This document shows positions 1-8,491 of a DNA stretch of 64,000 nt, one piece after another. The stretch is from Stenotrophomonas sp. ESTM1D_MKCIP4_1 (lineage in GTDB: Bacteria; Pseudomonadota; Gammaproteobacteria; Xanthomonadales; Xanthomonadaceae). The stretch covers positions 1,276,731 to 1,340,730 of the forward strand of contig NZ_CP026004.1 of the NCBI RefSeq assembly GCF_003086895.1, read 5' to 3'. How positions within the stretch are numbered: the first letter of the stretch is position 1; each line of letters opens with the position of its first letter. The notes beneath the pieces were generated by a model. The model was not told where the DNA came from and did not search any database. It worked only from the letters and a program-made list of their open reading frames with translations. A program made the position numbers and the translations under genes.

Positions 1-530
1 CCTTCGAGGTCACCAAGAGCGCCCCAGGCGAACTGGCAGATATCCTTCAGGCAATGGCCAGCACGCTGTCGGAACTGGAAAGCCAACTGCAGCAGTTGTG
101 CCGAGATGGAGAGCACGAAGCGCTCTACAAGCGTCTGCTGACCATTCCGGGGATCGGTCCGGCCGTGGCGGCGCATCTGGTCTACTACATGACGCGCTGG
201 CCGCTGGCCAACGCCAACGCATGGATCGCCTGCACCGGCTTGGACCCTCGGCCCAACGAATCCGGCGGCAGAACGGGGCGGCGTCGGCTGTCCAAACAAG
301 GCGCGCCCGTACTGCGCCAGATGCTGTACATGGCGGTTATGGGTCTCAAGCGTTGCCGCGGCGGGCAGCCGCTTTACGACGATCTATCAGGGCGCGGACA
401 CCCCAGCACAGCCGTATTCAACATTCTGGCCAGAAAGCTGGCCAGGATTGCGTGGGGTGTATTCAAGAGCGGCAAGGATTTCGATCCAGCCCTGTTGAAG
501 GTGGGCCAAGCCCGCTTCCAGCAGGCTTGA
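1..530 (+). CDS. IS110-family transposase, 3' part (5' end outside window)
   Basis: The frame is open from the left edge, so only the C-terminal half is present. It carries the C-terminal IS116/IS110/IS902 (Transposase_20) domain: the helix-hairpin-helix-like 'LLTIPGIGPAVAAHL' and, further on, 'GLDPRPNESGG' followed by a basic 'GRTGRRRLSKQG' segment, which includes the conserved serine region of this family. The N-terminal RuvC-like DEDD domain would lie to the left of the window. The reading frame ends at a normal TGA. Only about 40 bp separate the stop from a SMAG repeat and about 115 bp from the next gene, so any right end is short or eroded. Family assignment is confident; whether the element is intact cannot be judged. 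Confidence 0.85.
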   Translation, partial: FEVTKSAPGELADILQAMASTLSELESQLQQLCRDGEHEALYKRLLTIPGIGPAVAAHLVYYMTRWPLANANAWIACTGLDPRPNESGGRTGRRRLSKQGAPVLRQMLYMAVMGLKRCRGGQPLYDDLSGRGHPSTAVFNILARKLARIAWGVFKSGKDFDPALLKVGQARFQQA

Positions 531-542
531 CTGCGAGCATAG

Positions 543-592
543 GATCTCGACTCTACGGAATGCAGGATCCAGTCGAGCAAGCTCGACTCTAC
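543..592. repeat. SMAG-type REP, one full and one half copy
   Basis: Positions 571-592 form an inverted-orientation stem-loop (AGTCGAGC/GCTCGACT) closed by CTAC, the complement of the GTAG end. A diverged half copy ends in the same CTCGACTCTAC at 543-556. The pair lies between the transposase and the nitronate monooxygenase gene. Confidence 0.75.
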
Positions 593-646
593 CGCCCTCC
601 TGCGCGCACCATGGAGGCCTGTCCGAAACGATAGGCTTCCACGCAG

Positions 647-1717
647 ATGTCTGCTGTCACTTCCCGCGCCGAGGCGTTCTGCCAGCGCTTTGGCATTTCC
701 GTTCCGATCCTGCTGGCCCCCATGGCTGGCGCCTGCCCGGTGCCACTCTCTGCGGCGCTGGTTAATGCCGGCAGCATGGGCGCGATGGGGGCGGTGTTGT
801 CCTCGGCAGCCGATATCGGTGTGTGGATGGATGCCTTCCGTGCCGCCTCCGCAGGCCCCGCACAGGTGAACCTGTGGCTGCCCGATCCGGCGCCTGCCCG
901 TGATGTCACTGCCGAAGCGGACAGCCGTGCCTTCCTCGCGCAGTGGGGGCCGGAGGTGCCTGCCAGTGCCGCCGATGCCACGCCTGCCGATTTCGACGAA
1001 CAGTTCGCCGCCCTGCTGGCCGCGCGTCCGGCCGTGGCGTCGACCATCATGGGCGTGCTTTCCCCGCGCCACGTGCAGCAGTTGAAAGACGCCGGCATTG
1101 CCTGGATTGCCTGTGCGACCACGCTGGCCGAAGCGCGTGCCGCGCAGGATGCGGGCGCCGATGCGGTGGTGGCGCAGGGGGCCGAAGCCGGTGGCCATCG
1201 CGGTGCGTTTGATCCGCGCCTGGCCGAGCGCCAACTGGTGGGCCTGTTCGCGCTGCTGCCACGGCTGGCCGACCACCTGCAGATTCCGGTGATCGCTGCC
1301 GGTGGCATCGCCGATGGTCGTGGCATCGCGGCCGCACTTACCCTGGGCGCCAGTGCGGTGCAGATCGGCACCGCGTTCCTGCGCACGCCGGAAGCAGCGA
1401 TCGCCTCGGCCTGGGCCGACGGGCTGGCTGCCAGTGAGCCCGAAGACACCTGGCCGACCCGCGCTTTCAGCGGCCGTCTGGGCCGTGGCCTGGCCACACC
1501 CTACGTGCGCGCCGCTGCCGCAGACGGTGCCCCCGCGCCGCGCCCGTACCCGGTGCAGCGCGGCCTGACCGCGCCCATGCGCAAGCAGGCATCCCAGGAA
1601 AACCGCCTGGCCGCGATGCAGGCCTGGGCCGGGCAGTCGGCGTGGATGGCGCCCGCACAGCCCGCTGCCGAGGTGCTGCACGGCATGTGGCAACAGGCGC
1701 AGGCCCTGCTGCGATGA
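647..1717 (+). CDS. Nitronate monooxygenase (2-nitropropane dioxygenase-like flavoprotein)
   Basis: 356 aa TIM-barrel FMN protein of the NMO/NPD family, predicted to oxidise alkyl nitronates such as propionate-3-nitronate in the cytoplasm. Family marks are the N-terminal 'ILLAPMAGA', the 'GAEAGGHRG' segment near residue 180 holding the candidate catalytic histidine, and the phosphate-binding '[11 protein letters not shown]' and '[12 protein letters not shown]' near 215-246. Length is typical. The stop overlaps the start of the following aminotransferase by 4 bp (ATGA), so the two are probably translationally coupled. The exact substrate cannot be told from sequence, because the family also contains enoyl reductase-like members. 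Confidence 0.85.
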   Translation: MSAVTSRAEAFCQRFGISVPILLAPMAGACPVPLSAALVNAGSMGAMGAVLSSAADIGVWMDAFRAASAGPAQVNLWLPDPAPARDVTAEADSRAFLAQWGPEVPASAADATPADFDEQFAALLAARPAVASTIMGVLSPRHVQQLKDAGIAWIACATTLAEARAAQDAGADAVVAQGAEAGGHRGAFDPRLAERQLVGLFALLPRLADHLQIPVIAAGGIADGRGIAAALTLGASAVQIGTAFLRTPEAAIASAWADGLAASEPEDTWPTRAFSGRLGRGLATPYVRAAAADGAPAPRPYPVQRGLTAPMRKQASQENRLAAMQAWAGQSAWMAPAQPAAEVLHGMWQQAQALLR

Positions 1718-2526
1718 CCGTGTTCTGCAATGGCCAGCCGGCGCAGCTGGAGGATGTGCTGCCGGCGCTGGTCAACTACGGTCACTTCACCTCGATGCAG
1801 GTGCGTGGACACGCAGTGCAGGGGGTGGACCTGCATCTGGCGCGGTTGTCGCAGGCCACGCGTGAACTGTTCGGCAGCGAGCTCGACGTCGCGCAGGTGC
1901 AGGACTGGATGGCGCAGGCGCTGCTGCAGGCGGGGCAGGGCGATGCGTCGCTGCGGGTGACGGTGTACTCGCGTAAGTTCGATTTCCGCCATCCGCTGGC
2001 GACGGTGCCGGTGGATGTGCTGGTGGCAGTTTCCGCGCCGGTGGCGCTGGTTGCGCCGAAGCGGGTGCGCAGCGTGGTCTGGCAGCGCGAACTGCCGCAC
2101 CTCAAGCATGTGGGTACGTTTGGCCTGTTTGCCGAGCGCCGTGCCGCGCTTGCCGCAGGCGTTGACGATGCCCTGTTCGTATCCGCCGAAGGCGCGATCA
2201 GCGAGGGCACTACCTGGAATCTGGCCGTGCACGATGGTGAACGGCTGCTCTGGCCGCAGGCGCCAGCCCTGCGCGGTACGGCCGAGGCCCTGCTGCAGCA
2301 GCACTGGCCCGGCACGCAGGTGACCCAGCCGCTGCGGCTGGCCGACCTGGCCCGGATGAAGGCGGCCTTTGCCTGCAATGCCAGCGGCGTGTGGGCGCTG
2401 GACGCCATCGACGGGCAGGCCCTGCCGGATTCTCAGGCCCTTGCTGAACAGGGCAGGGCGGTGCTGGCGGGGGTGGCTTGGGACGATCTGGGGTCAGAAC
2501 CCTTTTGCGCCGCAAAAGGGATCTGA
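1714..2526 (+). CDS. Class IV aminotransferase (PabC / D-amino acid aminotransferase-like)
   Basis: 270 aa, starting at the ATG inside the ATGA overlap with the preceding gene. PLP fold-type IV features are visible: 'LKHVGTFG' carries the likely Schiff-base lysine, and '[11 protein letters not shown]' is the typical E-G-T-x-W/S-N cofactor-binding segment. Members make 4-aminobenzoate (aminodeoxychorismate lyase) or transaminate branched-chain or D-amino acids. It does not sit next to folate genes, so I do not call it pabC. The stop codon TGA (2524-2526) lies inside a 41-bp palindrome. The ATG at 1714 is preferred over upstream in-frame starts because those lie deep in the preceding gene. Confidence 0.8.
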   Translation: MTVFCNGQPAQLEDVLPALVNYGHFTSMQVRGHAVQGVDLHLARLSQATRELFGSELDVAQVQDWMAQALLQAGQGDASLRVTVYSRKFDFRHPLATVPVDVLVAVSAPVALVAPKRVRSVVWQRELPHLKHVGTFGLFAERRAALAAGVDDALFVSAEGAISEGTTWNLAVHDGERLLWPQAPALRGTAEALLQQHWPGTQVTQPLRLADLARMKAAFACNASGVWALDAIDGQALPDSQALAEQGRAVLAGVAWDDLGSEPFCAAKGI

Positions 2527-2596
2527 CCCCGGCAATCCGGCCGCAGCGGGGTCTTGGGGTCGGATCCCTTTTGCCGGGGCAAAAGGGCTCTGCCCC
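2490..2596. repeat. Two 41-bp palindromes of one family
   Basis: Near-perfect dyads at 2490-2530 and 2556-2596, each running GGGGTC..CCCTTTTGC, a short centre, then GCAAAAGGG..TGACCCC or TGCCCC. They differ at a few arm bases but keep the same layout, so they are two copies of one element and not a random hairpin. The first includes the stop codon of the aminotransferase gene. They could act as bidirectional terminators or RNA processing sites between that gene and the rpsP promoter. Confidence 0.7.
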
Positions 2597-2614
2597 CTGA
2601 AACGGCTCCTGGGG

Positions 2615-2643
2615 TTGGCTCGGCCGCACTCTGCCGCTATAAT
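2615..2643 (+). promoter_or_regulatory. Sigma-70 promoter of the rpsP-rimM-trmD-rplS operon
   Basis: TTGGCT (2615-2620), a 17-bp spacer, then a consensus TATAAT (2638-2643), about 50 bp ahead of the rpsP ATG. This is one of the best promoter matches in the window and fits a strongly expressed ribosomal operon. Confidence 0.75.
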
Positions 2644-2691
2644 CGCCCGCTTACCTCGCCATCCTGGCGACTGGGCAATAGGAAAAACACC

Positions 2692-2952
2692 ATGGTCAAG
2701 ATTCGACTGACCCGCGGCGGCGCCAAGAAGCGTCCGTTCTACCACATCATCGTGACCGACGTGCGCAGCGCGCGCGACGGCCGCAACATCGAGCGCGTTG
2801 GTTTCTACAACCCGGTCGCCCAGGGCGGCGAGAAGCGCATCGAGCTGGACCTGGCCCGCGTTGACCATTGGGTCAAGAACGGCGCCCAGCCGACCGAAAA
2901 GGTCCGCAACCTGATCAAGGAAGCGGCCAAGTCCCAGGCCGCTGCGGCCTGA
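2692..2952 (+). CDS. rpsP: 30S ribosomal protein S16
   Basis: 86 aa, the usual length for bS16. It opens with '[19 protein letters not shown]' and keeps the '[14 protein letters not shown]' core and '[15 protein letters not shown]'. S16 is an early-binding protein of the 30S body. It is first in the conserved S16-RimM-TrmD-L19 operon. The ATG at 2692 is chosen because the family starts there and longer in-frame extensions run into the promoter. Confidence 0.98.
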   Translation: MVKIRLTRGGAKKRPFYHIIVTDVRSARDGRNIERVGFYNPVAQGGEKRIELDLARVDHWVKNGAQPTEKVRNLIKEAAKSQAAAA

Positions 2953-2959
2953 GTCTGAA

Positions 2960-2981
2960 GGGCCACGCTTCGGCGTGGCCC
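2960..2981 (+). terminator. In-operon UUCG hairpin between rpsP and rimM
   Basis: A perfect 9-bp stem GGGCCACGC/GCGTGGCCC closed by a TTCG tetraloop, followed by TCTTGG, in the 44-bp gap between rpsP and rimM. The tail is not a strong U tract, so it may act as a partial terminator or a 3' stabiliser that lets S16 be made in excess over RimM and TrmD. Confidence 0.6.
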
Positions 2982-2996
2982 TCTTGGTTGACGCAG

Positions 2997-3509
2997 ATGA
3001 AAGATATCGAGCGCCGCATCCTGCTGGGCAGGGTTGTCGGCGCTTTTGGTGTGCGCGGCGAAATCAAGCTCGAGTCCTGGACCGAGCCTCGTTCCGCCAT
3101 TTTCCGTTACCAGCCGTGGATCGTGCGCAGCCCGTCCGGCGTGGAAACCACGATCGAAGGCGTGCGTGGCCGTGACAGCGGCAAGCACCTGGTCGCCCGG
3201 TTCCCCGGCGTCGATGACCGCGATGTCGTCGAAGCCATGCACGGCACCGAGATCTACGTGGCCCGCAGTGCGCTGCCGCCGCCGAAGCCCGATGAGTACT
3301 ACTGGGTCGATCTGGAAGGCCTGGATGTGAAGACCACCGAGGGCGTTGCCCTGGGCCAGGTCTCGCACCTGTTCAGCACCGGCGCCAACGATGTGGTGGT
3401 GGTCCGCGGTGATCGCGAGCGGATGATCCCGTTCGTGCAGCCGGACTTCGTCAAGTCGGTCGACTTCGAGGCCAACCTGGTCGTGGTCGACTGGGATCCC
3501 GAGTTCTGA
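2997..3509 (+). CDS. rimM: Ribosome maturation factor RimM
   Basis: 170 aa, normal for RimM. The N-terminal RimM beta-barrel begins '[19 protein letters not shown]', and the C-terminal PRC-barrel includes '[13 protein letters not shown]' and 'DVVVVRG', ending near '[14 protein letters not shown]'. It binds S19 in the 30S head during late assembly. The ATG at 2997 gives the canonical N-terminus; an earlier in-frame start would overlap rpsP and translate the hairpin. Its stop is 8 bp before the trmD ATG. Confidence 0.95.
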   Translation: MKDIERRILLGRVVGAFGVRGEIKLESWTEPRSAIFRYQPWIVRSPSGVETTIEGVRGRDSGKHLVARFPGVDDRDVVEAMHGTEIYVARSALPPPKPDEYYWVDLEGLDVKTTEGVALGQVSHLFSTGANDVVVVRGDRERMIPFVQPDFVKSVDFEANLVVVDWDPEF

Positions 3510-3517
3510 GTGTGAGC

Positions 3518-4276
3518 ATGCGGTTCGACGTCATCACCCTGTTCCCCGAGTTCCTCGCCCAGTCCGCTGGGCTGGGCGTGGTCGGGCGCGCGCAGGAGAA
3601 GGGCCTTTTCAGCCTGCATGGCTGGAATCCCCGTGATTACGCCGAGGGCAACTACCGCCGGGTGGACGATCGTCCGTTCGGTGGCGGCCCGGGCATGGTG
3701 ATGCTGATCGAGCCGCTGCAGGCCTGCCTGCAGGCGATCCGTGATGCCGATCCGAACCCGGCGCGGGTGATCTACCTCAGCCCGCAGGGCGCGCCGCTCA
3801 CCCAGGCCAAAGTGCGTGAACTGGCGGCGCTGCCGCGCATGGTCCTGCTCTGTGGCCGCTACGAAGGCATCGACGAGCGGTTCCTGGAGGCGAACGTCGA
3901 CGAGGAGATTTCCCTCGGCGATTACGTGCTGTCCGGGGGCGAACTGGGCGCGGCGGTGATCATCGACGCCGTGGCCCGCCTGCAGGAAGGTGCCCTGAAC
4001 GATGCCGAATCGGCGGCGCAGGACAGCTTCGAGGGTGAACTCGGCCTGCTGGACTGCCCGCATTACAGCCAGCCGGCCCAGCACCCGCTGGGTGACGTGC
4101 CGGACGTGCTGCGTTCGGGCAACCACGCGGCCATCGCTGCCTGGCGCCGCCAGCAGTCGCTGCTGCGTACCGCCGAGCGGCGCCCGGACCTGCTGGATGA
4201 ACAGGCGCTGGGCAAGGCCGACCGCAAACTGCTGGACCAGGCCCGCCAGACCCGTGAAAAGAAGGCCAGCCCCTAG
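3518..4276 (+). CDS. trmD: tRNA (guanine37-N1)-methyltransferase
   Basis: 252 aa SPOUT enzyme that methylates G37 of tRNAs reading CNN codons, using SAM, and so prevents +1 frameshifting. The trefoil-knot signatures are present: '[13 protein letters not shown]', '[13 protein letters not shown]' and '[11 protein letters not shown]'. A GTG two codons upstream (3512) is an alternative start adding Met-Ser; the ATG matches the usual '[12 protein letters not shown]' start. The stop codon sits inside the loop of a terminator-like hairpin. Confidence 0.96.
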   Translation: MRFDVITLFPEFLAQSAGLGVVGRAQEKGLFSLHGWNPRDYAEGNYRRVDDRPFGGGPGMVMLIEPLQACLQAIRDADPNPARVIYLSPQGAPLTQAKVRELAALPRMVLLCGRYEGIDERFLEANVDEEISLGDYVLSGGELGAAVIIDAVARLQEGALNDAESAAQDSFEGELGLLDCPHYSQPAQHPLGDVPDVLRSGNHAAIAAWRRQQSLLRTAERRPDLLDEQALGKADRKLLDQARQTREKKASP

Positions 4277-4293
4277 CGCAGGGCTGGTTTTAT
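4266..4293 (+). terminator. Terminator-like hairpin between trmD and rplS
   Basis: CCAGCCC (4266-4272), an 8-base loop containing the trmD stop, GGGCTGG (4281-4287), then TTTTAT. This resembles a real intrinsic terminator, yet rplS follows 150 bp later, so it is likely an attenuator or leaky terminator and rplS may have an extra promoter in the 4294-4432 leader. Confidence 0.6.
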
Positions 4294-4432
4294 CGGCTAT
4301 CATGGCCAATTCCCGCCAGCCCCGGTTGGCGCGCGCGCAGTACCCACAACAAACGTGCAGCACAGTTCCGTGACTGCATGAGCCTACGTTGTCGACACGA
4401 CACACCCACCCGAACAAGAATCGGTGTAACCC

Positions 4433-4834
4433 ATGAGCAAGCTGAACAAGTCCATCGTCGCGGAATTTGAATCCGCCCAGATCACCCGCGAACTGCCGAA
4501 GTTCAGCCAGGGCGACACCGTTGTCGTCAACGTGAAGGTGAAGGAAGGCAGCCGCGAGCGCGTGCAGGCCTACGAAGGCGTTGTGATCGCCACCAAGAAT
4601 GCCGGCCTGAACTCCTCGTTCACCGTCCGCAAGATCTCGCACGGCTACGGCGTCGAGCGCGTTTTCCAGACCCACAGCGCCATCATCGACTCGGTCGAAG
4701 TGAAGCGTCGTGGTAAGGTCCGCGCCGGCAAGCTGTACTACCTGCGTGGCCTGGAAGGCAAGGCTGCCCGCATCAAGGAAGACCTGGCTGCCGCTGCTGC
4801 CGCCAAGGCTGCCCGTCTGGCCGACAAGGCCTGA
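4433..4834 (+). CDS. rplS: 50S ribosomal protein L19
   Basis: 133 aa. bL19 features include '[22 protein letters not shown]', 'YEGVVIA', '[17 protein letters not shown]' and '[22 protein letters not shown]', followed by an Ala/Lys-rich tail slightly longer than in E. coli. It sits at the 30S-50S interface. It is last in the rpsP operon, separated from trmD by a 156-bp leader with no gene, and followed by a double terminator. Confidence 0.97.
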   Translation: MSKLNKSIVAEFESAQITRELPKFSQGDTVVVNVKVKEGSRERVQAYEGVVIATKNAGLNSSFTVRKISHGYGVERVFQTHSAIIDSVEVKRRGKVRAGKLYYLRGLEGKAARIKEDLAAAAAAKAARLADKA

Positions 4835-4836
4835 TA

Positions 4837-4887
4837 AACAACTTCGGTTGTTGCCGCGACGGCCACCTTCGGGTGGCCGTTTGCGTT
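4837..4887 (+). terminator. Tandem terminator hairpins after rplS
   Basis: Two TTCG-loop hairpins in a row: AACAAC/GTTGTT at 4837-4852 and CGGCCACC/GGTGGCCG at 4860-4879. The second is followed by TTTGCGTTT. This is the operon end. Confidence 0.8.
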
Positions 4888-4916
4888 TGGGGTTCCGGAT
4901 CGTCCACGATCGGGGC

Positions 4917-5297
4917 ATGAATCCGATCGACACGCGATACCCGGCCCGCATCCAGGCGGCGCTGCGCTACCTGGACCAACAGCGCCTGCCCCGTGCGCAG
5001 GCGGCCCCGCTGCTGCATCGCACGTTGTGGCGTCTGGGCATTGCACTGCCGCCGCCGATCATGGCGGGCTTCGGCACCAATGCGCTGATGCAGGGCCTGC
5101 TGTTTGGCCTGTTCTGGACCGGCCTGATGTGGGTGGTGCTGTGGCAGGGCAGTGATCGCCCCTGGCCGCTGCTGCTGGCGGCAGGGTTGCTGGCCGGCGC
5201 CCTGTTCGGGCTGGTGATGGCCGCGCTGATGCTGTCGCTGCGCAACAGCCGCAAGCTGCTGGAATGGAACCGGTTCGTGGCGACGCTGGCGGACTGA
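4917..5297 (+). CDS. Small two-TM membrane protein (DUF6404-like)
   Basis: 126 aa. A soluble N-terminal part with 'YLDQQRLPRAQAAPLLHRTLWRLG' followed by 'PPPIMAGFGTNAL' precedes two hydrophobic segments (about residues 55-80 and 85-108) and a short polar tail. The motif pattern R-x-x-A-x-P-x-x-H-R-x-x-W with P-P-x-F resembles the family of unknown function I know as DUF6404; I hold that name loosely. Start ATG is chosen because it gives the complete N-terminal helix and lies just after the rplS terminator. Function unknown. Confidence 0.65.
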   Translation: MNPIDTRYPARIQAALRYLDQQRLPRAQAAPLLHRTLWRLGIALPPPIMAGFGTNALMQGLLFGLFWTGLMWVVLWQGSDRPWPLLLAAGLLAGALFGLVMAALMLSLRNSRKLLEWNRFVATLAD

Positions 5298-5374
5298 GCC
5301 CATGGCGCACTGCGCCGTGACCAGCCGATGCAGGCCGCGCTAGGCTGCGGGCTTGTCCCCACCAACCCCGCGCG

Positions 5375-5806
5375 ATGTCCGCCACGCACTCCGCCCCCGC
5401 TGCGCCGAAGCTGTTGTCTGGCGGCAACCCGCAGATCGCCAAGGGTGATGGCGACGGCCCGGTCCAGGCCTATATCGCGGCGATGCCCGGCTGGAAGCGC
5501 GCGTTCGGCGAGCAGCTGGACGCCCTGATCAGCGAGGCCGTGCCCGGCGTGCACAAGGCGGTGCGCTGGAACTCACCCATGTATGGCGTTGCTGAAGGGC
5601 AGGGCTGGTTCCTCAGCTTTCACTGCTGCACCCGCTACATCAAGGTAGCGCTGTTCCACGGCACGCTGCCGCAGCCGCAGCCGCCCGAGCCTTCGCGGCA
5701 GGCCACCACGCGGTATCTGCACCTTCATGAAGACAGCGTGCTGGACAGGGCGCAACTGGTGGACTGGCTGCGCCAGGCCCGTGCCCTTCCCGGCGCGCGC
5801 ATGTAG
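5375..5806 (+). CDS. DUF1801 domain protein (copy 1)
   Basis: 143 aa protein of the DUF1801/YdhG-like fold. 'VQAYIAAMPGWKRAFGEQLDALISEAVPGVH' is the helical start, and 'WNSPMYGVAEGQGWFLSFHCC..YIKVALFHG' is the beta core with the W-x-x-P-x-Y/F hallmark. Biochemical role unknown. It is followed 33 bp later by a second protein of the same superfamily, so the two may be an old tandem duplication. Confidence 0.8.
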   Translation: MSATHSAPAAPKLLSGGNPQIAKGDGDGPVQAYIAAMPGWKRAFGEQLDALISEAVPGVHKAVRWNSPMYGVAEGQGWFLSFHCCTRYIKVALFHGTLPQPQPPEPSRQATTRYLHLHEDSVLDRAQLVDWLRQARALPGARM

Positions 5807-5839
5807 TTCCCTTTCCCGCCGTACCGTGCGAGTGCTGAC

Positions 5840-6247
5840 ATGCCGAGAAAAGCTGCGGTAACCATCGAAGAAGCACGGCCTGCCTCTGAACTGATCGACG
5901 CGCGCATCGCTGAACTCGGCGACTGGCGCGGGCAGACGCTGGCGCGTGTGCGCGCATTGATCCACGAGGCACTGCCGGATGTGGAGGAAACCTGGAAGTG
6001 GCGTGGCACGCCGGTGTGGGAGCACAACGGCATTCTCTGCACGGGGGAAAGCTACAAACAGGCGGTGAAGCTGACCTTCGCCCACGGCGCGGCACTGCCG
6101 GATCCAAAGAGGCTGTTCAACGCCAGCCTGGAAGGCAACACGCGTCGCGCCATCGACATCCATGAAGGGACGATGCCCGATGCAACGGCGTTCAAAGCCT
6201 TGATGCGTGCGGCAGCCAGGCACAACGCAGAAAAGAAGAAACGGTAG
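5840..6247 (+). CDS. DUF1801 domain protein (copy 2)
   Basis: 135 aa, same superfamily as its upstream neighbour: 'RVRALIHEALPDVEETWKWRGTPVWEHNGILC' keeps the Trp-Lys-x-x-G-x-P-V-W pattern, then 'VKLTFAHGAALPD' and a 'LFNASLEGNTRRAIDI' segment. Ends in a Lys/Arg-rich tail. The TAG stop (6245-6247) is part of the GTAG end of a SMAG repeat. Function unknown. Confidence 0.8.
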   Translation: MPRKAAVTIEEARPASELIDARIAELGDWRGQTLARVRALIHEALPDVEETWKWRGTPVWEHNGILCTGESYKQAVKLTFAHGAALPDPKRLFNASLEGNTRRAIDIHEGTMPDATAFKALMRAAARHNAEKKKR

Positions 6248-6319
6248 TGCCGGCCGCTGGCCGGCATCCGTCTCGGGCGCGCATGGATCATGAGGTTGCC
6301 GGCCAGCGGCCGGCACTAC
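6244..6319. repeat. Inverted pair of SMAG elements between convergent genes
   Basis: GTAG-TGCCGGCC..GGCCGGCA at 6244-6266 and its inverted mate at 6297-6319, about 30 bp apart. The left GTAG holds the TAG stop of the DUF1801 gene; the right CTAC holds the stop of the convergent MATE gene. Head-to-head dimers of this kind can fold into one long hairpin and may serve both genes as terminator or 3' stabiliser. Confidence 0.85.
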
Positions 6320-7773
6320 CGGGTCGCGGCATCCGGGTCGGCCACCGGTGACGGCGGGCACGCTGGAATTTCCGACGGCGTTGCCAGTTCTTCGGCATGG
6401 GCCGGCGTGGCGATCATCTTCGCCTTGCGCCAGCCGCCCCAGCGGTAATACGCCAGCGACAACAGCATCGACACCAGCGAACCGGCCGGGAAGCTCCACC
6501 AGATGGCATCGGCCCCCCAGTACGGCTGCAGGAACTCGGCGAAGGGTACGCGTACGCCCCACAGCGAGGCCGCCAGGATCAGCAGTGGCGGAATGACCGC
6601 GCCGGTCGAGCGCACCACGCCGGAAATGACGAAGCTGACGCCGAAGAACAGGAACGAACCAATCACGATGTGGTTGAGATGGCGGGCGATCTGCAGCGAT
6701 TCACTGCCCTGCGGCAGGAAAAGTGCCAGCGAGTACTGGTCCAGCAGCACCAGCGGCAGGATCAGCGCGCCGGTCAGCAGGAAGTTGAACAGCACGCCTT
6801 GCCGCGCGGTGCCGCGCACGCGGTCCCAGCGCTGGGCGCCGACGTTCTGTGCGGCCATCGACGAACACGCTGCGCCAATGGCCATGGCCGGCATCTGCAC
6901 GTAGTTCCACAGCTGCAGCGAAGCGCCGTACGCGGCGCCGGTCGCCGTGCCGTACTGGTTGACCATGGTCATCAGCAGGATGACCGACAGCGAGATCAGC
7001 ACCATCTGCAGGCCCATCGGCACGCCCTTCACCACCAGCGCGCGCAGGATGGTGAAGTCGAGCTTGAACAGGTGCATGTCGGCGCGGCCCAGCCACAGCG
7101 TATGCCGCTTGTGCCGCATGTACAGCAGCAGGCCGGTGAGCGAGAGCGTCTGCGAGACCAGGGTTGCCCAGGCCGAGCCGGCGATGCCCAGTTCCGGGAA
7201 CGGGCCCAGGCCGAAGATGAGTACCGGGTTCAGTGCGATATCCAGCAGGACCGACACCAGCAGGAAGCGGAATGGCGTGCGCGAATCACCGGCACCGCGC
7301 AGGGCGGCGCTGAGGAAGGCGAACGCGTACAGCGTGGGCATGGCCAGGAAGATGATGCGCAGGTAGGCCTCGGCCAGCGGCAGCGAGGCGGCCGGGGTGC
7401 CCATGGCGGCCAGCAGCGGGTGGGCCAGGAACCAGCCGGCGACGGCGATGATCACCGACAGGCCGATGAAGAAGGAGGCACTGGTACCGACCACGCGCCG
7501 CGCCTGGGCGATGTCGCGTGCGCCGATGGCCTGGCCGATCAGGATGGTCGAGGCCATGCCGAAGCCGAACACCGAGCCGATCAGGAAGAACATGATGTTG
7601 TTGGCGTTGGCCGTGGCGGTCAGCGCCGCCTCGCCGAGGAAGCGCCCGACCCAGACCGCATTCACCGAGCCGTTCAGGGACTGGGCGATGTTGCCGGCCA
7701 GGATCGGCAGCGCGAACAGCAGCAGGTTGCGGCCAATGGGGCCGGAGGTCAGGTCAAGCGGCGCTTTGGCCAT
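6316..7773 (-). CDS. MATE-family multidrug/Na+ efflux protein
   Basis: 485 aa inner-membrane protein with the 12-TM MATE pattern in two homologous halves. 'LTSGPIGRNLLLFALPILAGNIAQSLNG' followed by 'AVWVGRFLG' is the typical start of the first MatE domain, and 'KGVPMGLQMVLISLSVIL' begins the second. It exports cationic compounds by Na+ or H+ antiport. The ATG at 7773 is chosen because it gives the canonical N-terminus; longer versions add a Pro/Arg-rich non-membrane stretch. The C-terminal tail of about 30 residues is Pro/Ala-rich. The stop lies in a SMAG element. Confidence 0.9.
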   Translation of the reverse strand: MAKAPLDLTSGPIGRNLLLFALPILAGNIAQSLNGSVNAVWVGRFLGEAALTATANANNIMFFLIGSVFGFGMASTILIGQAIGARDIAQARRVVGTSASFFIGLSVIIAVAGWFLAHPLLAAMGTPAASLPLAEAYLRIIFLAMPTLYAFAFLSAALRGAGDSRTPFRFLLVSVLLDIALNPVLIFGLGPFPELGIAGSAWATLVSQTLSLTGLLLYMRHKRHTLWLGRADMHLFKLDFTILRALVVKGVPMGLQMVLISLSVILLMTMVNQYGTATGAAYGASLQLWNYVQMPAMAIGAACSSMAAQNVGAQRWDRVRGTARQGVLFNFLLTGALILPLVLLDQYSLALFLPQGSESLQIARHLNHIVIGSFLFFGVSFVISGVVRSTGAVIPPLLILAASLWGVRVPFAEFLQPYWGADAIWWSFPAGSLVSMLLSLAYYRWGGWRKAKMIATPAHAEELATPSEIPACPPSPVADPDAATR

Positions 7774-7835
7774 GGGCTGGTGATCGATTCCCGGGAGGCG
7801 CACACTAGCATCAAGCCGGTTTGCGGGGTGTGGCA

Positions 7836-8072
7836 GTGCATCAGCAACAGCAGGTGGTGTGGGGCGTGGCGCTGGCCTTGATCGTGGCGATGCTGCCCGC
7901 ATGTTCCATGGACGACCGTCTGGGCGATACCCAGATACGGCCGACCGACCGACCCGAATGCCTGGTGGGAAGCCAGCGCCAGGATCTGGCCTCTGGTGTG
8001 AAGCCGTTGATCGGCGGCACCGGCTGCCGGGTCGACCCGGATAACCCGCGTCCCTTGAACCGCCCGGAGTAG
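7836..8072 (+). CDS. Small predicted lipoprotein
   Basis: About 78 aa from the GTG at 7836 (GTG 7830 and TTG 7821 are other in-frame starts). It has a short polar N-terminus, a hydrophobic segment 'WGVALALIVAMLP' and then a lipobox ending L-P-A-C, so it should be lipidated and membrane-anchored. The mature part is about 55 residues with two cysteines. It lies 9 bp upstream of hslR, probably in one transcript. No family recognised. Confidence 0.6.
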   Translation: MHQQQQVVWGVALALIVAMLPACSMDDRLGDTQIRPTDRPECLVGSQRQDLASGVKPLIGGTGCRVDPDNPRPLNRPE

Positions 8073-8081
8073 TGTCCGCAG

Positions 8082-8489
8082 ATGCATGCGCTTTCCCCGC
8101 TGCCGCCCAGTGTCCGCCTGGATATCTGGTTGTGGGCGGCCCGTTTCTTCAAGACCCGAAGCCTGGCCAAGCAGGCCATCGAGACCGGCAAGGTGAGTGT
8201 TGCCGGGCAGCGCCCGAAATCCTCGCGCGCGGTGCGTGTGGGTGAGCAGCTGCAGGTGGACCGCGGCGAAGAGCATTTCGAGATCCAGGTGCTGGGCGTG
8301 AGCGACCAGCGCGGGCCGGCGCCCGTGGCGCAGCAGTTGTATGCCGAAAGCGAGGCGTCCAAGGCGCGCCGCGCCGAACTGCGTGCGCTGCGCATTGCCG
8401 CACGCGATGGATTCCAGCCGCCGGAGCATAAGCCGGACAAGCGCGCGCGTCGGTTGATCCGCGCGCTGGGTGATCTGGACGCGCTTTGA
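8082..8489 (+). CDS. hslR: Heat-shock protein 15 (S4-domain RNA-binding protein)
   Basis: 135 aa, the usual Hsp15 length. The S4 domain occupies the N-terminus: 'RLDIWLWAARFFKTRSLAKQAIETGKVSV' and 'RPKSSRAVRVGEQLQV'. A basic Arg/Lys-rich C-terminal tail follows. Hsp15 binds 50S subunits that carry nascent chains after premature release and helps recycle them. The ATG is 9 bp after the small lipoprotein gene. Confidence 0.92.
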   Translation: MHALSPLPPSVRLDIWLWAARFFKTRSLAKQAIETGKVSVAGQRPKSSRAVRVGEQLQVDRGEEHFEIQVLGVSDQRGPAPVAQQLYAESEASKARRAELRALRIAARDGFQPPEHKPDKRARRLIRALGDLDAL

Positions 8490-8491
8490 GG

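Noticed and set aside
4294..4432. Possible riboswitch or L19 autoregulatory leader upstream of rplS
   Set aside because: No convincing paired structure beyond the preceding terminator-like hairpin, and no known motif recognised.
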